Source of the DNA: UBA4615 sp044371545 | GTDB lineage: Bacteria; Pseudomonadota; Gammaproteobacteria; Burkholderiales; Burkholderiaceae_E | Assembly (NCBI GenBank): GCA_044371545.1 | Contig: JBILTM010000130.1 | Location: 1 to 14,781, forward strand | Reading direction: 5' to 3' | Length of the DNA stretch: 14,781 bases | Shown: one piece after another, positions 1 through 5,980 of the stretch | Layout: the number at the start of each line of letters is the position of its first letter | How positions within the stretch are numbered: position 1 is the stretch's first letter | The notes under the pieces: model-generated | Databases searched by the model: none | Told to the model about the DNA's origin: nothing | Seen by the model: the letters and a program-made list of their open reading frames with translations, nothing else | Translations under genes and position numbers: made by a program

Positions 1-687
1 GCCGCCGGCGTGGCCGTGCGGGTCGCGGACCTGGACCTGCCCGCCGCCGAGGCGGTCGCCGCGGCGCTGCGCACCGAGGGCGCCCGGGCCGCCGCACTGG
101 CGCTCGACGTCGGAGCACCCGACTCGGTCGCCGCCGCCTTCGCGCGCGTCGCGGACGAGGACGGTCGCTGCGACATCCTCGTCAATTGCGCGGGCATCGC
201 CAAGGTGTTCCCGTTCCTCGACTTCCCGCTCGAGAACTTCGTCGCGACGATGAACGTCAACGTGACCGGCACGCTGCTCTGCGCGCAGCACGCGGCGCGG
301 ATGATGGTGCGCGAGCGCTGGGGGCGGATCGTCAACATCTCCTCGGTCGCGGGCCTGCGCGCGGTGGGCACCGGCCGCACCGCCTACGGCACCTCGAAGG
401 GCGCGGTGATCGCGCTCACCCGCCAGATGGCGGTCGAGCTCGCCGAGCACGGCATCACCGCGAACGCGGTGTGCCCGGGCCCGGTCGACACGCCGATGAC
501 GCGGGTGCTTCACACCGACCGTTTCCGCGAGGAGTACGCGCGCGCGATCCCGATGGCGCGCTACGGCACGACCGGCGAGATCGCCGCCGCGGTGATGTAC
601 CTGGTCTCCGAGGAGGCCTCGTACGTCTCGGGCATCGCGATGCCGGTGGACGGCGGCTTCCTCGCCTCGGGGGCGCGCGGCCTCTGA
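1..687 (+). CDS. SDR-family NAD(P)-dependent oxidoreductase (5' end outside window)
   Basis: This is a classical short-chain dehydrogenase/reductase, which would oxidise an alcohol or reduce a ketone with NAD(P). The frame is open to the left edge, so the N-terminal Gly-rich cofactor loop lies outside the window. The GTG at position 10 is an internal codon, not a start. Visible family marks in order are N-C-A-G (184-195, the NNAG motif), the catalytic Ser in V-N-I-S-S-V (about 340-345), Y-G-T-S-K (385-399, catalytic Tyr and Lys), N-A-V-C-P-G-P-V-D-T-P after strand 6, and the C-terminal V-S-G-I-x-x-P-V-D-G-G. The 228 visible codons fit a protein of about 245-255 residues with only the first 20-25 missing. 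The family resembles 3-oxoacyl-ACP reductase or 3-hydroxyacyl-CoA dehydrogenase types, but the substrate cannot be told. It converges on the small gene at 709-969. Confidence 0.93.
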   Translation, partial: AAGVAVRVADLDLPAAEAVAAALRTEGARAAALALDVGAPDSVAAAFARVADEDGRCDILVNCAGIAKVFPFLDFPLENFVATMNVNVTGTLLCAQHAARMMVRERWGRIVNISSVAGLRAVGTGRTAYGTSKGAVIALTRQMAVELAEHGITANAVCPGPVDTPMTRVLHTDRFREEYARAIPMARYGTTGEIAAAVMYLVSEEASYVSGIAMPVDGGFLASGARGL

Positions 688-713
688 AGCGTGGCGCGCA
701 GCCCCGCTTCAGA
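683..713. terminator. Hairpin shared by two convergent genes
   Basis: A perfect 9-bp inverted repeat has arms TCTGAAGCG (683-691) and CGCTTCAGA (705-713). Inside it, after one mismatch, lies GGC/GCC around a GCGCA loop. The arms overlap the TGA of the SDR gene (685-687) and the TCA (minus-strand stop) of the small gene at 709-711. There is no T-tract on either side, so it may act as a bidirectional hairpin terminator or RNA 3'-end stabiliser rather than a classical intrinsic terminator. The structure is seen; the role is inferred. Confidence 0.5.
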
Positions 714-969
714 TGAACTGCAGGTAGACCTCGCCGTTCGATTCGATCGCGCGCAGCAGGAGCGCGAGCTCGGAGTCGGCCTCGCGGGTCGCGGCGAGCG
801 CCTGCAGCCTGGCCAGGTGCTCGGCCGTGCAGCAGCGCTCGTCGGGCGACATCATCGCCTCCAGCTCCCGACGGGCCTGGTCGGAGACCTGGATCAGGGT
901 CCGGCAGCCGAGCGAGCGGCGCTTGGGCAGGAGGTCCTGCCGGGTGTGGGCGAAGGCCAGGATGGGCAT
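709..969 (-). CDS. Small uncharacterised protein, 86 aa
   Basis: I do not recognise this protein. The ATG at 969 gives 86 residues beginning M-P-I-L-A-F-A-H and ending G-E-V-Y-L-Q-F-I. It appears soluble, with no signal peptide or membrane segment. The middle is rich in Glu, Arg, Ala and Leu and looks helical, with a C-C pair in D-E-R-C-C-T-A-E-H-L. Support for a real gene is strong G/C preference at third codon positions throughout and a stop codon inside a hairpin shared with the convergent SDR gene. A TTG-initiated version from 1071 is possible, but its extra N-terminal 34 residues are Arg-rich and look like non-coding translation. No clear Shine-Dalgarno precedes 969. It diverges from the RIO kinase gene, with 152 bp between. 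Confidence 0.55.
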   Translation of the reverse strand: MPILAFAHTRQDLLPKRRSLGCRTLIQVSDQARRELEAMMSPDERCCTAEHLARLQALAATREADSELALLLRAIESNGEVYLQFI

Positions 970-1097
970 GGGATCGTGGGCGGTTCGACGCGTGCGCCCG
1001 GCGGAACGGCCGTCCTCGCGGAGGCGCCGGCCACCAAGCGCGGTCCAGCGTACCCAGTCGGCCGCGGCCAAGCCAAGCCGGGCTGGAAAGGCCCTAC

Positions 1098-1111
1098 TGC
1101 GCCAAGGCGCA
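1098..1111. promoter_or_regulatory. Palindrome just upstream of the RIO kinase start
   Basis: TGCGCC-AA-GGCGCA is a perfect 6-bp dyad ending 10 nt before the ATG at 1122. It also contains the only purine-rich stretch (AAGG) that could serve as ribosome binding site, at a long spacing of about 14 nt. It may be an operator or a small translational hairpin. In such GC-rich DNA a chance occurrence is possible. Confidence 0.3.
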
Positions 1112-1121
1112 CAATGCGGAC

Positions 1122-1976
1122 ATGAAACCCCCGAAACGCCTGCTCCCGCTGGTCGACGAAGGCCTCGTCGACGAGGTCCTCAGCCAGCTGATGAGCGGCA
1201 AGGAAGCCAATGTCTACGTCGTGCGCTGCGGCGACGCCATCCGCTGCGCGAAGGTCTACAAGGAGGCGACGCACCGCAGCTTCCGGCAGGCCGTCGACTA
1301 CACCGAGAACCGCCGCGTCAAGAACTCCCGCCAGGCCCGCGCGATGGAGCGCGGCACGCGCTACGGCCGGCAGGCCCGCGAGGAAGCGTGGCAGAACGCC
1401 GAGGTCGACGCGCTCAACCGCCTGTTCGCGGCGGGCGTGCGCGTGCCGCATCCGTACGGCTTCTACGAGGGCGTGCTGCTGATGGAGCTGGTCGTCGACG
1501 AGGACGGGCACGCGGCGCCCCGGCTGAACGACGTGCTGTTCGAGCCGGAGGACGCGCGTCGGCACCACGCGGCGCTGATCGCGGAGGTGGTCCGCATGCT
1601 CGGCGCCGGGGTCGTGCACGGCGACCTGTCGGAGTTCAACATCCTGCTCGCCGCCGACGGGCCGGTCGTCATCGACCTGCCGCAGGCGGTCGACGCGGCC
1701 GGCAACAACCACGCGAGCCGGATGCTGCTGCGCGACGTGGCGAACCTGCGCAACTTCTTCGGGCGGTTCGCGCCCGAGCTGCTCGACACCGCGTACGGGC
1801 CCGAGATCTGGGACCTCTACCGGCGCGGTCGGCTGACCAGCGCGACGCCGCTGACCGGGCGGTTCGTGCCCGACGAGTCGACGGTCGACCTCGCCGCGGT
1901 GATGCGCGAGATCGACGACGCGCGGCTCGAGGAGGCCGCCCGGCGCGCCCGGATGGCCGAGGCGCAGGCCGAGTGA
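1122..1976 (+). CDS. RIO1-family serine/threonine protein kinase (PA4780-like)
   Basis: This is a cytosolic RIO-type atypical kinase of 284 residues, the usual length of the bacterial PA4780-like group. Family marks are a shortened P-loop S-G-K-E-A-N-V-Y (25-32), an ATP-binding Lys (C-A-K-V-Y-K, K44), and a variable flexible loop rich in Arg (about 55-90). The catalytic loop is H-G-D-L-S-E-F-N (166-173, with D168 and N173), and the metal-binding Asp is in V-V-I-D-L-P-Q (D185). All key kinase residues are present. The charged C-terminal tail (D-D-A-R-L-E-E-A-A-R-R-A-R) is probably helical. Eukaryotic and archaeal RIO kinases act in small-subunit ribosome maturation; the bacterial role is poorly known and cannot be read here. 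The PLP enzyme gene follows after 47 nt on the same strand and may be co-transcribed, although the functions have no obvious link. Confidence 0.93.
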   Translation: MKPPKRLLPLVDEGLVDEVLSQLMSGKEANVYVVRCGDAIRCAKVYKEATHRSFRQAVDYTENRRVKNSRQARAMERGTRYGRQAREEAWQNAEVDALNRLFAAGVRVPHPYGFYEGVLLMELVVDEDGHAAPRLNDVLFEPEDARRHHAALIAEVVRMLGAGVVHGDLSEFNILLAADGPVVIDLPQAVDAAGNNHASRMLLRDVANLRNFFGRFAPELLDTAYGPEIWDLYRRGRLTSATPLTGRFVPDESTVDLAAVMREIDDARLEEAARRARMAEAQAE

Positions 1977-2023
1977 GCGCCACGCGCTCCTCCGCGCCCC
2001 CTGGTGAACGACCTGAGCCGACG

Positions 2024-3160
2024 ATGACGACCCTCGCCGACCTCGACACGCCCGCCGCACTGGTGGACGTCGCGCGCCTCGCCCGCAACCTCGAGCGGAT
2101 GCAGGCGCGCGCGGACGCGCTCGGCGTCGCCTTCCGCCCGCACGTGAAGACGACGAAGTGCCCGGCGATCGTGGACGCCCAGCGCACGGCCGGTGCGCGG
2201 GGCATCACCGTCTCGACGCTGAAGGAGGCCGAGCGCTTCCTCGAGGCCGGCGTGACCGACATCCTCTACGCGGTCGGCCTCGCGCCGGCGAAGCTCGGCC
2301 AGGTGGCCGCGCTGCGCCGGCGGGGCTCCGAGCTGAAGGTCGTCACCGACAACCTCGACGTCGCTCGCGCGATCGCGGCGTTCACCGCGCGCGAAGGCAT
2401 CGCGCTCGAAGCCTGGATCGAGATCGACACCGACGGGCACCGCTCGGGCGTCGAGCCCGAGGACGCGCTGCTGCTCGAGGTCGGGCGCGCGCTCCACGAG
2501 GGCGGCGCACGGCTCGGCGGCGTGATGACGCACGCGGGCTCCAGCTACGACTGCGACGACGACGAGGCCCTGCGCACGCTCGCCGAACGGGAGCGCGCCG
2601 GCGTCGTGCGTGCCGCGCAGCGGCTGCGCGCCGCGGGCCTGCCCTGCCCCGCGGTCAGCGTCGGCTCGACGCCGACCGCGCTGCGCGCACGGCACCTCGA
2701 GGGCGTCACCGAGCTGCGCGCCGGCGTCTACGCGCTCCTCGACCTGGTGATGCACAACGTCGGCGTGTGCGACATCGACGACATCGCCCTCAGCGTGCTG
2801 ACGACCGTCGTCGGCCACCAGCGCGACAAGGGCTGGGCGATCGTCGACGCCGGCTGGATGGCGATGAGCCGCGACCGGGGCACGCAGCGCCAGCGGCGCG
2901 ACTTCGGCTTCGGGCTGGTCTGCGACGAGGCGGGCACGCCACTCGACGGCTGGTTGGTCACCGGGGCGAACCAGGAGCACGGGATCGTCTCGCTCGCCGA
3001 GGGTGCGCACCCCGACGTCGCCGGCCGATTCCCGGTCGGCACGCGGCTGCGGATCCTGCCGAACCACGCCTGCGCGACCGGTGCGCAGCACGGCTGCTAC
3101 CACCCCGTCGGCACCGCGGGCGAGGTGCTCGACGCGTGGCCGCGCTTCTCGGGCTGGTGA
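2024..3160 (+). CDS. DSD1-family PLP enzyme (D-serine dehydratase / D-threonine aldolase fold)
   Basis: This is a 378-residue fold-type III PLP enzyme with an alanine-racemase-like N-terminal barrel and the C-terminal D-Ser-dehydratase domain. Start ATG 2024 gives the canonical opening D-L-D-T-P-A-A-L-V-D. The PLP Lys is K42 in R-P-H-V-K-T-T-K. The metal-site motif near the C-terminus is L-P-N-H-A-C, placing H348 and C350. Family knowledge: eukaryotic D-serine dehydratase binds zinc with His and Cys, whereas D-threonine aldolase uses His and Asp. The His-x-Cys pattern therefore leans towards dehydratase chemistry on D-serine or D-3-hydroxyaspartate rather than retro-aldol cleavage. The specificity is inference. 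The same frame stays open upstream across the RIO kinase gene, but that part has no family similarity. Converges on the receiver gene at 3198-3620. Confidence 0.9.
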   Translation: MTTLADLDTPAALVDVARLARNLERMQARADALGVAFRPHVKTTKCPAIVDAQRTAGARGITVSTLKEAERFLEAGVTDILYAVGLAPAKLGQVAALRRRGSELKVVTDNLDVARAIAAFTAREGIALEAWIEIDTDGHRSGVEPEDALLLEVGRALHEGGARLGGVMTHAGSSYDCDDDEALRTLAERERAGVVRAAQRLRAAGLPCPAVSVGSTPTALRARHLEGVTELRAGVYALLDLVMHNVGVCDIDDIALSVLTTVVGHQRDKGWAIVDAGWMAMSRDRGTQRQRRDFGFGLVCDEAGTPLDGWLVTGANQEHGIVSLAEGAHPDVAGRFPVGTRLRILPNHACATGAQHGCYHPVGTAGEVLDAWPRFSGW

Positions 3161-3196
3161 GCCGACCGGGCGGCGATCGGGCGGCGGCGGGTCGGC
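3161..3196. terminator. Inverted repeat between convergent genes
   Basis: Arms GCCGACC (3161-3167, starting right after the TGA of the PLP enzyme) and GGTCGGC (3190-3196, ending just before the minus-strand stop at 3198) enclose a 22-nt G-rich spacer. No T-tract follows on either strand. It is the only sequence between the two convergent genes. It may serve as a shared terminator or mRNA 3' hairpin. Confidence 0.38.
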
Positions 3197-3197
3197 A

Positions 3198-3620
3198 TCA
3201 GGCCTGGACCACGTGCGTGTCGTCCCGGCCGCTGCAGCGGGCCGCGCTGCCCCAGGTCTCCACGCAGCGCAGCAGCGCCTCGATCGTCAAGGGCTTCGGG
3301 AACGCGGCCTTGACGCCCCCGCCGCGCGGCAGGTCGGCGAGTTCAGCGACCGAGGACACCACCACCACCGGCACCCCGGCGTACGACGGCATCTCGGCGA
3401 GCCTGCGGCACAGCTCGAAGCCGCTCATCCTCGGCATCGTCAGGTCGGTGAGCACGAGCGCGGGCGGGTCGGCCATCGTGCGCATCACGCGCAGCGCGTC
3501 CACCCCGTCGCGCGCCTGCAGCACCCGATAGCCCTCGGACTCCAGGATCGTCGCGAACGCCTCCGCGATCTCCCGCTCGTCCTCGACCAGCAGGATGTAA
3601 CGCCCCGGTGCGGTTGCCAT
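3198..3620 (-). CDS. Stand-alone response-regulator receiver protein (CheY-like)
   Basis: This 140-residue protein consists only of a receiver domain (about residues 8-125). Phosphotransfer residues are all present: acidic pocket E13/D14 in L-V-E-D-E, phospho-acceptor D59 in L-T-D-L-T-M-P, hydroxyl residue S89/S90 in V-V-V-S-S, and K109 in F-P-K-P. The R-M-S-G-F-E-L stretch is typical. No output domain follows; the tail (R-C-S-G-R-D-D-T-H-V-V-Q-A) is short and polar. It would therefore act by protein contact or as a phosphorelay step. AGGGA lies 8 nt upstream of the ATG. No histidine kinase is in the window, so its partner is unknown. It diverges from the LysR gene, 161 bp apart. Confidence 0.93.
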   Translation of the reverse strand: MATAPGRYILLVEDEREIAEAFATILESEGYRVLQARDGVDALRVMRTMADPPALVLTDLTMPRMSGFELCRRLAEMPSYAGVPVVVVSSVAELADLPRGGGVKAAFPKPLTIEALLRCVETWGSAARCSGRDDTHVVQA

Positions 3621-3714
3621 GAGTCGTGTCCCTTCGAGGCATGCCCCCTCACGAACGGTGCCCGAAGCGTGGCGGGCGCACGGACGAGGCGGACGGGGAT
3701 GTCCGGGGCAGCGT

Positions 3715-3733
3715 TTGCACGGGCGGGTTGCAA
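3715..3733. promoter_or_regulatory. TTGCA-N9-TGCAA dyad, candidate LysR operator
   Basis: Perfect 5-bp arms TTGCA (3715-3719) and TGCAA (3729-3733) lie in the divergent region between the receiver gene and the LysR gene, 49 nt before the LysR ATG. LysR-type regulators usually bind dyads of this size in the intergenic region next to their own gene. The geometry is not the strict T-N11-A form. The AT-containing arms stand out in a GC-rich region. Confidence 0.4.
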
Positions 3734-3759
3734 GAACCGCCGATCGGTCCCCGCGCGCC

Positions 3760-3781
3760 GGGCCCGGTAGACTCCGGGCCC
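3760..3781 (+). promoter_or_regulatory. 8-bp hairpin abutting the LysR start codon, TAGACT in the loop
   Basis: Arms GGGCCCGG (3760-3767) and CCGGGCCC (3774-3781) are perfect inverted repeats around TAGACT (3768-3773), and the next base is the A of the ATG at 3782. No Shine-Dalgarno is visible. TAGACT resembles a -10 element (TAnnnT), which would place the transcript start at or next to the ATG and give a leaderless mRNA; no good -35 is seen 16-18 nt upstream. Alternatively the hairpin masks ribosome entry. Confidence 0.4.
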
Positions 3782-4717
3782 ATGCCCGCCCCGGCCTACA
3801 ACCTCGCCCGCTTCGACTTCGTCTCGATCCGGCTCGCCGTGGCCTGCGCCCGCACCGGCAGCCTGACCGAGGCCGCGCGCGAATGCCACCTGGTGCTGCC
3901 TGCGGCGAGCCGGCGGCTGCGCGACCTGGAGCGGGCCGTCGGCGGGCCGCTGTTCGACCGGCATTCGCGCGGCCTCGCGCCGACCGCGCTGGGCCGGGCG
4001 TTCATGGCGCGCGGGATCGCGCTGCTGCAGGAACTCGATGCATTGATGGGCGAACTCGCCGACGCGCGCAAGGGCGTGGTCCGGCACGTCCACGTGTGCG
4101 CGAGCACGGCCGCGATCACCCAGTTCCTGCCGCCGCTGCTGGCCCGCTACGGCGAGGCGCGGCCCGAGGTCCAGGTCGAGCTGGAAGAGCAGGTCTCGGA
4201 GCTGGCCGCCGGCGCGGTACGCGAGGGTCGCGCCGACCTCGGCGTCTTCGTCGCCGGCCCCGACATCCGCGGCCTCGAAGTGAGCGACTTCCGGCGCGAC
4301 GAGCTGGTGCTGATCCTGCCCGCCGGCCACCGGCTGGTCGGACACGGTGCGATCGCCTTCGCCGACACGCTCGAGGAACCGTGGATCAGCCTGAACGCCG
4401 GCGCGGCGATGCTGCAGGCCCAGCAGCGCGCGGCGATGGCCGCGGGGCGGCCGCTGAAGCTGCGGATGCAGGTGCGCAGCTTCGACGCGGTCGGCCACAT
4501 GGTGGCCTCGGGACTCGGCATCGCGGCGCTGCCGAAGGCGGCTGCCCGGCCGATCGTGCGCGCGATGGGCCTGAAGTGGCGCGCGCTGTCGGATGCGTGG
4601 GCGCAGCGGCAGCTGTGCGTCGCGATCCGTCCCGACGCCGACGCGGCGGTCGTCGCGCTGCGCGACTTCCTCGTCCAGCCTTCGCGCAATGCGAAGGCTC
4701 CCGCCGCCGCAATCTAA
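3782..4717 (+). CDS. LysR-family transcriptional regulator
   Basis: This is a 311-residue LysR-type regulator of normal length. The N-terminal winged helix-turn-helix (about residues 10-70) shows the family pattern: F-V-S-I-R-L-A-V-A-C-A-R-T-G-S-L-T-E-A-A-R, then P-A-A-S-R-R-L-R-D-L-E-R-A-V-G-G-P-L-F-D-R. The linker helix and the effector-binding domain (about 95-300) follow, with a typical D-L-G-V-F strand and V-A-S-G-L-G-I-A-A-L-P. The ATG at 3782 is chosen because it begins the conserved region; the frame is open further upstream without similarity. Its TAA overlaps a possible ATG of the CoA-transferase gene (TAATG at 4715-4719), so regulator and catabolic genes are probably transcribed together. 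It likely senses the substrate or a CoA-ester intermediate of the downstream pathway (inference). The final residues (N-A-K-A-P-A-A-A-I) are low-complexity. Confidence 0.94.
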   Translation: MPAPAYNLARFDFVSIRLAVACARTGSLTEAARECHLVLPAASRRLRDLERAVGGPLFDRHSRGLAPTALGRAFMARGIALLQELDALMGELADARKGVVRHVHVCASTAAITQFLPPLLARYGEARPEVQVELEEQVSELAAGAVREGRADLGVFVAGPDIRGLEVSDFRRDELVLILPAGHRLVGHGAIAFADTLEEPWISLNAGAAMLQAQQRAAMAAGRPLKLRMQVRSFDAVGHMVASGLGIAALPKAAARPIVRAMGLKWRALSDAWAQRQLCVAIRPDADAAVVALRDFLVQPSRNAKAPAAAI

Positions 4718-4738
4718 TGGACGGGCCGCGCCGCGGCC

Positions 4739-4751
4739 GGGACACTGTCCC
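4739..4751. promoter_or_regulatory. Palindrome directly before the CoA-transferase start
   Basis: GGGACA-C-TGTCCC is a perfect 6-bp dyad one nucleotide before the ATG at 4753. It occupies the place of the ribosome binding site (GGGA is the only SD-like bases there). It could be an operator in the LysR-CoA-transferase junction or a translational hairpin. If translation begins at 4717 instead, it lies inside the coding sequence. Confidence 0.35.
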
Positions 4752-4752
4752 G

Positions 4753-5970
4753 ATGGAGACCCCCGTCCGACCCGACGCCGCGCCGGCCGCGCTCGCCGGC
4801 CTCAAGGTCCTCGAGCTCGGCCAGCTGATCGCCGGCCCGTTCGCGGCCAAGACGCTCGCCGACTTCGGCGCCGAGGTGATCAAGATCGAGCCGCCCGGCG
4901 CCGGCGATCCGCTGCGCCGCTGGCGGATGCTGAAGGACGGCACCTCGGTCTGGTGGCAGGTCCAGTCGCGCAACAAGCGCTCGCTCGCGCTCGACCTGCG
5001 CACGCCCGAGGCGCAGGACCTCGTGCGCCGGCTCGCGGCCGAGGCGGACGTGCTGATCGAGAACTTCCGGCCGGGCGCGATGGAAGGCTGGGGGCTGGGG
5101 CCCGACGCGCTGCTCGCGGCCAACCCGCGGCTCGTGATGCTGCGGATCAGCGGCTACGGACAGACCGGCCCCTACCGCGACCGCCCGGGTTTCGGCGTCG
5201 TCGCCGAGGCGATGAGCGGGCTGCGCCACCTCACCGGCGAGCCGGGCCGCGTGCCGGTGCGCGTCGGCGTCAGCATCGGCGACACGCTCGCCGCGCTGCA
5301 CGGCGTGATCGGCGTCCTGCTCGCCCTGCAGCACCGGCACGCGACCGGCCGCGGCCAGGTGATCGACGTGGCGCTCTACGAGGCGGTCTTCAACTGCATG
5401 GAGAGCCTGCTGCCCGAATACGGCGCGTTCGGCGCGGTGCGCGGCCCGGCAGGCAGCGCGCTGCCCGGCATCGCACCGACCAACGCCTACCGCTGCCGCG
5501 ACGGCGGCTACGCGCTGGTGGCCGGCAACGGCGACAGCATCTTCCGCCGCCTGATGACGCTGATCGGGCGCGAGGACCTCGCGAACGACCCGGCGCTCGC
5601 CGACAACGCCGGCCGCGTCGCGCGGGTCGACGAGCTCGACGCGGTGATCGGCGCCTGGACGGCGGAGCGGACCGTCGACGAAGTGCTGGCCGCGCTCGAC
5701 GCCGCGTCGGTGCCCGGGGGCCGCATCTACACGGTCGCGGACATCGCCGCCGACCCGCACTACCTGGCGCGCGGCATGATCGACGCGGTGCGGATGGACG
5801 ACGGCACCACGCTCCCGGTGCCGGGCGTCGTCCCGAAGCTCTCCGAGACGCCGGGCCGGCACCGCCGCAACGCACCCTCGCTCGGCCAGGACTCGGACGC
5901 CGTGCTGGCCGAGCTCGGCCTCACGCCCGCCCAGGTCGCCGACCTGCGCGCCCGCGGCATCGTCCACTGA
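4753..5970 (+). CDS. Family III CoA-transferase (CaiB/BaiF/Frc type)
   Basis: This cytosolic CoA-transferase moves CoA between acyl-CoA and a free carboxylate. It has 405 residues, normal for the family. Marks in order are L-K-V-L-E-L-G-Q-L-I-A-G-P-F (17-30), G-A-E-V-I-K-I-E-P-P-G-x-G-D (39-52), N-K-R-S-L-A-L-D-L (74-82), A-D-V-L-I-E-N-F-R-P-G (98-108), and S-I-G-D-T-L-A-A-L (174-182). D177 aligns with the catalytic Asp of formyl-CoA transferase (G-D-S). Then come the G-R-G-Q-V-I-D-V-A-L-Y-E-A-V stretch and the C-terminal D-P-H-Y-L-A-R-G-M. An earlier ATG at 4717 in the same frame overlaps the LysR stop and adds 12 non-conserved residues; 4753 starts nearer the conserved part. The HMG-CoA-lyase-type gene starts 10 nt after its stop. 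It probably activates the substrate delivered by the Bug receptor; donor and acceptor are unknown. Confidence 0.93.
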   Translation: METPVRPDAAPAALAGLKVLELGQLIAGPFAAKTLADFGAEVIKIEPPGAGDPLRRWRMLKDGTSVWWQVQSRNKRSLALDLRTPEAQDLVRRLAAEADVLIENFRPGAMEGWGLGPDALLAANPRLVMLRISGYGQTGPYRDRPGFGVVAEAMSGLRHLTGEPGRVPVRVGVSIGDTLAALHGVIGVLLALQHRHATGRGQVIDVALYEAVFNCMESLLPEYGAFGAVRGPAGSALPGIAPTNAYRCRDGGYALVAGNGDSIFRRLMTLIGREDLANDPALADNAGRVARVDELDAVIGAWTAERTVDEVLAALDAASVPGGRIYTVADIAADPHYLARGMIDAVRMDDGTTLPVPGVVPKLSETPGRHRRNAPSLGQDSDAVLAELGLTPAQVADLRARGIVH

Positions 5971-5980
5971 GGCATCCGGC

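Noticed and set aside
827..2023. Upstream extension of the PLP-enzyme frame to a possible 777-residue protein
   Set aside because: The extension overlaps the RIO kinase in another frame and reads as Arg-rich low-complexity sequence. Family similarity starts at ATG 2024.
3728..3773. TTGCAA and TAGACT as a paired -35/-10 promoter for LysR
   Set aside because: The spacer is 34 nt, far from the usual 16-18.
5371..5400. Suspected loss of the CoA-transferase catalytic Asp because the A-L-Y-E-A-V segment has Glu
   Set aside because: The catalytic Asp of the family is in the earlier G-D-S/T motif. Here it is D177 in S-I-G-D-T-L, so the active site is intact.
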